From an uncultured Bacteroidales bacterium (GTDB lineage: Bacteria; Bacteroidota; Bacteroidia; Bacteroidales; Bacteroidaceae), in contig CADCGD010000035.1 in assembly GCA_902800925.1 (NCBI GenBank), positions 1 to 40,745 on the forward strand: a stretch of 40,745 nt of DNA, in the 5' to 3' direction. The notes beneath the pieces are model-generated. The model ran no database searches, was not told where the DNA came from, and saw nothing but the letters and a program-made list of their open reading frames with translations. Both the position numbers and the translations under genes were made by a program. Below, piece after piece: positions 16,756-22,954 of this stretch; position 1 is the first letter of the stretch, and each line of letters starts with the position of its first letter.

Positions 16756-19700
16756 ATGGTAAAAGCATGGAGAGAGTTGGTGACGATACCAACCTATGAG
16801 GTAGGAAAACCTGAGAAGAACCCGATGTTCTTGGAAAAGAGAGTCTATCAAGGCTCAAGTGGTGTAGTCTATCCCTACCCCGTCATCGAAACGATGAGCG
16901 ACGAGAAGGTGGACAAGGACTATCTGGCCATCTGGATTGAGAACGAGTACATCAAGGTGATGATACTGCCTGAGTTGGGTGGTCGCGTACAGATGGCTTA
17001 TGACAAGATAGCCAAGCGCCACTTCGTCTATTACAACCACGTCATCAAGCCTGCCCTCGTGGGACTGACGGGTCCGTGGATCAGTGGTGGCATCGAGTTC
17101 AACTGGCCACAGCACCACCGTCCTTCCACCTTCATGCCCGTTGATACCTGCATCGAGGAGAATGCCGATGGCAGCGTCAGCGTGTGGGTGAGCGAGATGG
17201 AGAAGATGTTCCACCAGAAGGGTATGGCTGGTTTCACCTTGCGCCCCGGCTGCGCCTACCTGGAAATCAAGGGCCGCGTGTACAACCGTACCGACGTGCC
17301 TCAGACCTTCCTGTGGTGGGCTAATCCTGCCGTCGAGGTGAACGATGCTTATCAGAGCGTCTTCCCGCCTGACATCAATGCTGTGTTCGATCATGGCAAG
17401 CGTGCCGTCTCGTCATTTCCCATCGCTACGGGTACCTATTATAAGATGGACTATTCGGCAGGCGTGGATATCTCAAACTACAAGAATATCTATGTGCCTA
17501 CGAGCTATATGGGTGTGAACTCGCGCTTCAACTTCGAGGGAGGCTATGAGAACGACACCAAGGCAGGTATGCTGCATGTAGCCTCTCACCACTACTCGCC
17601 AGGTAAGAAGCAGTGGACGTGGGGTAACGGTGACTTCGGACGTGCCTGGGACCGTAACCTGACGGACGAGTCAACCTCAGAGGAGCGCCAGAAGTGGGGC
17701 TTCAAGGCAGAGGGATTCCGCCCTTACATCGAATTGATGGCAGGTGTCTATACCGAGAACCAGCCCGACTTCACCTGGCTGATGCCTTACGAGGAAAAGG
17801 TGTTTACCCAGTACTTCATGCCCTATCGCGAACTGGGTGTGGTGAAGGAAGCTAGCAAAGACCTCGTATTCAACATCAACTGCGTGGAAGACGGTTCTGC
17901 CGTCTTCAAAGTCTTCGCCACCTCGAAGCAAGACGTACGCATCGTGCTCCGCAAGGATAATGGCGACGTGCTTTACGACAAGCAGCACACGCTGAGTCCT
18001 GAGGCAGTACTTACAGAGACAGTAGCGTGTCCGAAAGTTTTGCTTTCGGAACTCACCTTCGAAATCAGCAAGACCTTCCCCTACGGCGAGCGTACCGTAC
18101 TCAGCTGGCATGCCGAGGCCGACGACATCCGTCCTATCCCCGACAGTGCCGAGGCTGCCCTGCTGCCTGAGCAGATCAAGACCAACGAGCAGTTGCTCAT
18201 CACCGGTATGCACTTGGAACAGTACCGTCACGCCACTTGGAATCCGCTCGATTACTACGAGGAGGCCCTACGTCGCGATCCGAATGATATCCGTTGCCTG
18301 AACGCTATGGGTCTGTGGTTCATCCGCAAGGGTCGTTTTGCAAAGGCTGAAGAATACCTGCGCAAGGCCTACAAGCTGTCTATCAAGCGTAATCCAAATC
18401 CATACGATAGCGAGCCCCTTTATAACCTCGCTCTTGCCCTGAAATACCAGGGGTTGAGTGTAGAGTGTAGAACTGAGAGTGTAGAGTTTGCTACCGCCAC
18501 TAAAGGTAGGGCAGACTCTGCAGCGGTAGCAAACTCTAAACTCTACACTCTAAACTCTAAACTAAACGAGGCTTATGAGTTGTTCTGGAAGGCCACATGG
18601 AGCAAGGCCTGGGCTGATGCCGGCTACTTCGAGGCTGCCAAGATCAGCGTGATGCAAGGCCGCTATGAGGATGCCCTCGACGAGATTAACCGTTGTCTGA
18701 ACAACAACTGGCATAACCACAAGGCTCGTGCCCTGAAGGCTTCCATCCTTCGCTATCTGAATAAAAAGGACGAAGCACTGACTCTCATCGCTGAGTCGCT
18801 GTCGTTCGACCTCTTCAACTACGGTTGCCGTTATGAGCAGTATCTGCTGACGAATGACGCCGCTGTACTCTCAGAGATGAAGGAGATGTTGCGCAAGAGC
18901 GCTCAAAACTATGACGAGGTCGCCCTCGACTATGTTGCCGCCGGTCTCACCGATGAGGCCCGTGCTATCTGGCAGATTGCCATCGAGGAGGGTGCTACTA
19001 CCCCGATGACTTGGTACTACTTAGGGGAATACAACAAGGCTGAGCAGGCAGATTCACTCTATTGCTTCCCCAACCGTGCTGAGGATATCATCACTCTAGA
19101 AACTGCCAAGGAGAAGAACCCGAAGGGTGCTAAGGCACCGTATTACTTAGGCTGCTTATATTATGCAGCAAGGCAGTACGATTTGGCTATCCAGAATTGG
19201 GAAGCCTCTGCCCGTCTCGATCCTAAGTTCCCAACTGTATGGCGCAACCTCGCTTTAGCTCGCTTCAATAAAAGCCTCCCCCTACCCCTCCAAAAGGAGG
19301 GGAGCACAAAGGCGCAGCAGTCCCCCCTCTCCTTGGAGGGGGCTAGGGGGAGGCTGGCACTCGAATACATGGAGAAAGCCTTCCATCTCGACGAAAATGA
19401 CGAGCGCGTATTCATGGAACTCGACCAGCTCTACAGGCGCTTGCACCGTCCACATGTCGAGCGCCTGGCCTTCTACGAGAAGCATGCTGAACTCATTGAG
19501 CGTCGCGACGACCTCGTGCTTGAAAAGGCTACCCTGCTCAATATGCTGGGCCGCTATGAAGAAGCTAAGGAGCTCATCGACAACCGCACGTTCCATCCGT
19601 GGGAAGGTGGTGAAGGCAAGGTGAGCGGACAGTATCAGATGTGCCGCCTGGAGATAGCGAAGCAACTCTTGCAGAAGGATGCCAAGGATGCGCGCGCCAA

Positions 19701-20196
19701 GCAACTCTTGGAGGAGTGCCTCGTATTCCCACGCCACTTGGGCGAAGGCAAGCTTTATGGTGCTCAGGACAACGACTTCCTCTACTTCCTCGGACGCTAT
19801 GAGGAGGGCACCGTAGGCCCTACCGAGCCCGCAGCCGCTATGTACTACAACGATGCGAAGCCCGACAAGATCTTCTATGCCGCCCTGTGCTACCGCAAAC
19901 TGGGTCAGGAGGATAAGGCCCGCTCGCTGTTCAACAAGCTCATCAACTACGGCAAGCAGCACATCTTCGACCACATCACTATGGACTTCTTCGCCGTCTC
20001 GCTGCCCGACCTGCTGGTATGGGAAGGCGACCTCGACGAGATGAACGTCATCCACTGCAAGTACATGCTCGCCCTCGGCTATTACGGCATGGGCAACAAG
20101 GAGAAAGCCTTAAAGTATCTTGAAGAGGTCGAAGCCCTCGACAACAATCATATAGGTGCACGCCAGTTCCGCACACTGATTACTGCCTCTCTTTGA
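16756..20196 (+). CDS. DUF5107 domain protein with TPR repeats
   Basis: The 1146-aa cytoplasmic protein lacks a signal peptide. The N-terminal about 330 residues are the DUF5107 domain, which looks like a galactose-mutarotase-like beta-sandwich (ILPELGGRVQMAYDK, GPWISGGIEFNWPQHHRPS, WWANPAVEVND). From about residue 480 there are TPR-type helical repeats (DIRCLNAMGLWFIRKGRFAKAEEYLRKAY and later copies). It follows a sugar MFS gene and meets an AraC regulator gene tail to tail with a 17-bp overlap, so a role in intracellular carbohydrate handling is likely but unproven. Two repeat-derived segments interrupt the TPR region in frame: about residues 567-603 (18454-18562) and 840-867 (19273-19355). 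The junction to the MFS gene holds tandem CGAAATAA units. Confidence 0.85.
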   Translation: MVKAWRELVTIPTYEVGKPEKNPMFLEKRVYQGSSGVVYPYPVIETMSDEKVDKDYLAIWIENEYIKVMILPELGGRVQMAYDKIAKRHFVYYNHVIKPALVGLTGPWISGGIEFNWPQHHRPSTFMPVDTCIEENADGSVSVWVSEMEKMFHQKGMAGFTLRPGCAYLEIKGRVYNRTDVPQTFLWWANPAVEVNDAYQSVFPPDINAVFDHGKRAVSSFPIATGTYYKMDYSAGVDISNYKNIYVPTSYMGVNSRFNFEGGYENDTKAGMLHVASHHYSPGKKQWTWGNGDFGRAWDRNLTDESTSEERQKWGFKAEGFRPYIELMAGVYTENQPDFTWLMPYEEKVFTQYFMPYRELGVVKEASKDLVFNINCVEDGSAVFKVFATSKQDVRIVLRKDNGDVLYDKQHTLSPEAVLTETVACPKVLLSELTFEISKTFPYGERTVLSWHAEADDIRPIPDSAEAALLPEQIKTNEQLLITGMHLEQYRHATWNPLDYYEEALRRDPNDIRCLNAMGLWFIRKGRFAKAEEYLRKAYKLSIKRNPNPYDSEPLYNLALALKYQGLSVECRTESVEFATATKGRADSAAVANSKLYTLNSKLNEAYELFWKATWSKAWADAGYFEAAKISVMQGRYEDALDEINRCLNNNWHNHKARALKASILRYLNKKDEALTLIAESLSFDLFNYGCRYEQYLLTNDAAVLSEMKEMLRKSAQNYDEVALDYVAAGLTDEARAIWQIAIEEGATTPMTWYYLGEYNKAEQADSLYCFPNRAEDIITLETAKEKNPKGAKAPYYLGCLYYAARQYDLAIQNWEASARLDPKFPTVWRNLALARFNKSLPLPLQKEGSTKAQQSPLSLEGARGRLALEYMEKAFHLDENDERVFMELDQLYRRLHRPHVERLAFYEKHAELIERRDDLVLEKATLLNMLGRYEEAKELIDNRTFHPWEGGEGKVSGQYQMCRLEIAKQLLQKDAKDARAKQLLEECLVFPRHLGEGKLYGAQDNDFLYFLGRYEEGTVGPTEPAAAMYYNDAKPDKIFYAALCYRKLGQEDKARSLFNKLINYGKQHIFDHITMDFFAVSLPDLLVWEGDLDEMNVIHCKYMLALGYYGMGNKEKALKYLEEVEALDNNHIGARQFRTLITASL
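18454..18562. repeat. In-frame inverted-repeat insertion 1 in the DUF5107/TPR gene
   Basis: AGAGTTTGCTACCGC (18483-18497) is the perfect inverse of GCGGTAGCAAACTCT (18523-18537). Outside these, GAGTGTAGA-type units on the left and CTCTAAACT-type units on the right continue as an imperfect inverted repeat. The insert lies between TPR helices (after ALKYQ, before EAYELF). Confidence 0.88.
19273..19355. repeat. In-frame palindromic insertion 2 (CCTCCCC family) in the DUF5107/TPR gene
   Basis: The left arm AGCCTCCCCCTACCCCTCC (19273-19291) is nearly the inverse of 19335-19355. Inside are two secondary hairpins (CCCCTCC/GGAGGGG and CCTCTCC/GGAGGGG). The same repeat family lies in the P-type ATPase, GH3 and ribF genes. 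Confidence 0.9.
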
Positions 20197-21061
20197 GGCG
20201 GTAATCGGTAGGCGACATGCCCATGACTTTCGAGAACAGTCGCGAGAAGTATAGTGGGTCTTCAATGCCTACCTTATAGCAAATCATGTTGACTTTCAGG
20301 TCCGTGGTCTTCAGCAGTTTGCAGGCGTGTTCCACCTTCAGCCGATTGAAATAGCTCAGTGGGCTCATGCCCGTCTTCTTCTTGAACACCGTTGAGAAGT
20401 GGCTCTGCGAGTAGCCCACATATCGCAGTACCTCGGCCATCGTGATGCGGTTCTCAATATTCTCTCGCATATAGTGAATGGCCTGCTCCACGATGTCTTT
20501 CTCCGCACTGGCCTTCGCCCTGCGAAACTGTCCCAAGTAGCGCATCGATGCCAGGAAGTGACTCAACAGACTGCTGGCGTAGCGCAGGTCCTCGATACTA
20601 TCGCCGAAGTGCAACGTGGTCAGTATCTCGTCGAAAATGTTGATGCGCTCGCTGATGCGCGACTGCATCGTTACGTTGATGGTCTGCGGTGTGGCGGCAC
20701 CCTCAGCAAAAACGTGAGCCGCCTTTCCACAGAAGTGTAACCAGTAGACAGTCCAGAAGTGTCCTTCAGTCGACCCATACTCATGCGGTTTGCCGATGGG
20801 CAGGATGAAGTACTGATTCTTCTTCACTTCATGTCGTTTACCGTCCACCACGTAGAATCCGCTGCCATCCACACAATAGATGAGCACATACTGGCCAACC
20901 CCCTTCTCCCTGATGCGATGGTGATGTTCTGCCTTGGGGTAGTAGCCAATGTCTGTGATAAACAGCCCTTGACAAAAGTCGTCCTGCTCCTCCAACTCCA
21001 CAATTGCTGGCGGCAGCACCACCGCCTGCTCGCCCTGAAATCCGTCTTTCTTTCTAATCAT
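20180..21061 (-). CDS. AraC-family transcriptional regulator
   Basis: The 293-aa protein has an N-terminal cupin-like sugar-sensing domain (YVLIYCVDGSGFYVVDGKRH, FILPIGKPHEY) and a C-terminal double helix-turn-helix (MAEVLRYVGYSQSHFSTVFK; MICYKVGIEDPLYFSRLFSK) with the typical MSPTDYR end. It probably activates genes for sugar uptake or breakdown; the adjacent MFS-DUF5107 pair is the obvious target. Its 3' end overlaps the 3' end of the DUF5107 gene by 17 bp. It lies 11 bp downstream of the L,D-transpeptidase-like gene and may be cotranscribed with it. Confidence 0.93.
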   Translation of the reverse strand: MIRKKDGFQGEQAVVLPPAIVELEEQDDFCQGLFITDIGYYPKAEHHHRIREKGVGQYVLIYCVDGSGFYVVDGKRHEVKKNQYFILPIGKPHEYGSTEGHFWTVYWLHFCGKAAHVFAEGAATPQTINVTMQSRISERINIFDEILTTLHFGDSIEDLRYASSLLSHFLASMRYLGQFRRAKASAEKDIVEQAIHYMRENIENRITMAEVLRYVGYSQSHFSTVFKKKTGMSPLSYFNRLKVEHACKLLKTTDLKVNMICYKVGIEDPLYFSRLFSKVMGMSPTDYRLKERQ

Positions 21062-21072
21062 ACCGATTTTGC

Positions 21073-21666
21073 TTATTTATACGCCCACAGCAACATTGGC
21101 TTTGCTGTTTTCTTGGTCTTTCTGAAAGCACGTTTGTCGATTACGAAGCAGCCATGACTTAACGATTTCCTGAAGACATTAAACGGATAAGTACCTGGAT
21201 TATAGTAAACATCCATATAGGAATGTATCAGTATCTGCCTCTTTCGGGCATTACTGTTCGTAGCCTCCAATCCATTTATAATAATACACTCTTCGCCAAT
21301 GCTCATCCTACCAACAATAGAAGTTACTTCATATTTGCCCAAAGAAGACAAGTTACTTCCTTCGACATTAGAAAACTCATTTCTATTGAGGCCATTCGCA
21401 CAGACACTGCTGTAGACTACTTCCTTGTTGTTCAAGTCGTAGAGGACATAACGCTTCTTACCTGGATGCATGGAGAAATCCACGAAGACACAATAGTTTG
21501 TGTTCAAGTTGTGTTTCTTGCAGAATTCCAACGCCTCAGCTACTCTCCAGTTGGAGATGGAAGGAGTACAGAATTGATTATAGACCACCAAACATACTAC
21601 GGCCAAAATAACCAAAATGATGAATATTCCAGTAACCTTTAGTATCCTCATCATGGATTTTGACAT
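21073..21666 (-). CDS. Membrane-anchored L,D-transpeptidase-like (YkuD_2-type) protein
   Basis: The 197-aa protein has one N-terminal transmembrane helix (about residues 10-30) and a periplasmic domain with the catalytic-type motif SLSHGCFVID (Cys173) preceded by ILIHSYMDVYYNPGTY. This matches the murein L,D-transpeptidase catalytic-domain family common in Bacteroidetes (PF13645 type), which would cross-link or trim peptidoglycan. The predicted Cys-His site is present. It sits between a truncated KilA-N gene (24 bp upstream) and the AraC gene, an unusual place for an envelope enzyme, and it may belong to the accessory region. Confidence 0.75.
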   Translation of the reverse strand: MSKSMMRILKVTGIFIILVILAVVCLVVYNQFCTPSISNWRVAEALEFCKKHNLNTNYCVFVDFSMHPGKKRYVLYDLNNKEVVYSSVCANGLNRNEFSNVEGSNLSSLGKYEVTSIVGRMSIGEECIIINGLEATNSNARKRQILIHSYMDVYYNPGTYPFNVFRKSLSHGCFVIDKRAFRKTKKTAKPMLLWAYK

Positions 21667-21690
21667 TCTTATTTCAATAGAAGTCTGTTG

Positions 21691-22023
21691 CTATGCTCCT
21701 CCGTATCGACCAGATTTAGCAACAAGACCAATGGCATTAGTGGCTTCTATCCATCGTGTAGGTGACAAGGTAAAGGCATTCAAACCCGCCTCCTTTCTAA
21801 ACACCTCGAATTCGAGGGGGTTAAAATTCGGATTATGCAGCGTTTCCCATAAGCCAAGATACTCAATCGTATTACGATTTCGCATCCAATTACCAATGAC
21901 TCCATTGGGGTCAATCATATTTTTCTGCCTGGCTATATCAGAGATACAGATATAGTCAACGCCATTGACGTTCATCGTCCTGATGGTGACGTCCTTTACT
22001 ATTATTTCGTTTTTCTTTGCCAT
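21691..22023 (-). pseudogene. Truncated KilA-N domain protein
   Basis: About 110 codons remain, with the KilA-N pattern: DYICISDIARQKN, IGNWMRNRNTIEYLGLWE, NPNFNPLEFEVFRKEAG and WIEATNAIGLVAKSGRYGGA. Intact Bacteroidetes members are about 270-290 aa and continue from this point (a YAHKDIAFEF-type segment is usual), so the protein ends abruptly after RYGGA and lacks the C-terminal half. KilA-N proteins are phage- or island-borne DNA-binding proteins of unclear role. The start is the ATG at 22023; a TTG upstream is less likely because it overlaps a TATATTTG promoter box 9 nt before the ATG. It may still be expressed as a short DNA-binding protein. Confidence 0.75.
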
Positions 22024-22032
22024 ATTCGACTG

Positions 22033-22040
22033 CAAATATA
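22033..22040 (-). promoter_or_regulatory. -7 box (TATATTTG) of the KilA-N fragment
   Basis: TATATTTG on the minus strand ends 9 nt before the ATG, implying an almost leaderless mRNA. A TTTG lies upstream at 22067-22064 but with a 23-nt spacer, longer than usual. Confidence 0.5.
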
Positions 22041-22166
22041 CTACTTTTTATTTATATAGTATGCAAAATTCGAAAATGTTACACCTTTTGCCTACTTTTT
22101 TCTATACGTGTCAGCGGAACCTATCCCTATTGTCACAAAGGTACTGCACGTTGCCATCGTTAATAA

Positions 22167-22358
22167 ATCGCCAGCCCGTCGCAATTGATAGGCTGGCGAT
22201 AACATATAAGCATAAAGCAGGCTGAAATCAATTGTCTTCAGCCTGCAATGTTAAATATCAGAATGAATCGTGTATGAAACAGATACTGTCACCTGTTTCA
22301 TGCTGTTCCCTATACTCAGCGAGGTATTTCATGAAAATATCTCGCTGATTTCTTTTTT
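22167..22358. repeat. Array of four hairpins ending in a T-run
   Basis: Four unrelated hairpins follow one another: ATCGCCAGCC/GGCTGGCGAT (22167-22176 with 22191-22200, perfect); GCAGGCTGAA/TTCAGCCTGC (22217-22226 with 22237-22246, perfect); ATGAAACAG/CTGTTTCAT (22274-22282 with 22293-22301, perfect); and CAGCGAGGTATTT with AAAATATCTCGCTG (22317-22329 with 22334-22347). The last is followed by TTTTTT (22353-22358), so it can act as a plus-strand terminator. No protein gene is visible in 22041-22375. Confidence 0.85.
22274..22301. repeat. Palindrome TGAAACAG...CACCTGTTTCA, copy 1
   Basis: A 9-bp perfect inverted repeat around ATACTGTCAC. Copy 3 at 28467-28495 is nearly identical over the flanking TGT and whole element, and a third relative lies at 27530-27573. 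The copies border the accessory modules. Confidence 0.85.
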
Positions 22359-22375
22359 GTTTCCAAATAGTTTTG

Positions 22376-22383
22376 TATCTTTG
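22376..22383 (+). promoter_or_regulatory. -7 box (TATCTTTG) of the candidate ncRNA
   Basis: TATCTTTG has TTTTTTG upstream (TTTG at 22356-22359, spacer 16, shorter than usual). It lies directly after the terminator-like hairpin ending at 22358, and no protein gene follows for more than 570 bp. Confidence 0.55.
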
Positions 22384-22387
22384 CAGA

Positions 22388-22712
22388 TGCTATCTGCCCA
22401 TTGCGGTCAGGAAGCACATTGAGATGTGCAGAGCCGTTGGGCGGAGCACTACATATTAGAAGGCGTTACTGACGCTTTGTTTTTGGACAATCGAACTACC
22501 ACATCGACAAGAGATCAAAAACATTGTAGAGGTGACTCCACGGGGTGTGTATTAGCATCTCCGTAGTGTGCTGAGAGGCTTCATTGCCTCAGGCACACTT
22601 TACGGTGTATCTATATACTCCAGCGTTGGTGTTTACTCTGTCTGTTTATCTCTATGGCTGTGGTAGGCCAGATTGTCGAACAGGCAGATGTTAAGCACCA
22701 CGTTTTTTGTAT
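22388..22712 (+). ncRNA. Candidate structured non-coding RNA, about 325 nt
   Basis: No protein gene is visible here, but secondary structure is dense. GCACAT/ATGTGC with loop TGAG (22414-22429) is nested inside GCCCA/TGGGC. AGGCGT and ACGCTT form a second hairpin near 22460. TGAGAGGC with GCCTCA, closed by GTGTGC/GCACAC, forms a long third one (about 22569-22601). At the end, GGTGTTTA/TTAAGCACC with TCTGTCTGTT/AACAGGCAGA makes a long stem followed by TTTTTT (about 22705-22711), an intrinsic terminator. The promoter box at 22376 and this terminator define the ends. I looked for RNase P, tmRNA and SRP RNA signatures and did not find them. A 6S-like RNA cannot be excluded. The family is unknown to me. 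Confidence 0.6.
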
Positions 22713-22898
22713 GTAGTTATCAACATAGTATAATCCATCTGATTTTAGGGTGCTTGTCAGACCAAATTGAATAAGAAGACAGTAAAGAGAAACTGACTAA
22801 ACCATACTGACGAGCATCATTTCGCTTCTGACAAAAGAGAACTGGAAATCTAACTGACGCAGGAAGCCGTTTCCAGTCGCTTCTTTTGGGCACGACAG

Positions 22899-22936
22899 CC
22901 CCTTGCGCTTTTCTTTCAAAGGTGCAAGGGGTTTTT
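22899..22936 (+). terminator. Intrinsic terminator in the leader of the methyltransferase gene
   Basis: CCCCTTGCGC (22899-22908) pairs with GTGCAAGGGG (22922-22931) and is followed by TTTTT. It ends only 18 nt before the methyltransferase ATG. Upstream, CTGGAAA/TTTCCAG (22842-22848 with 22870-22876) competes with GAAGC/GCTTC (22863-22867 with 22878-22882). The arrangement suits attenuation of the restriction-modification operon, or the end of a small RNA covering 22730-22936. Confidence 0.7.
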
Positions 22937-22954
22937 CGTGTCAACAAATATAAT

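Noticed and set aside
22388-22712. RNase P RNA, tmRNA or SRP RNA
   Set aside because: The characteristic conserved segments of these RNAs were not found; the family is left open.
22886-22954. N-terminal extension of the methyltransferase from an upstream TTG
   Set aside because: The extension would run through an intrinsic terminator hairpin and its T-run; the ATG at 22955 gives a normal start.
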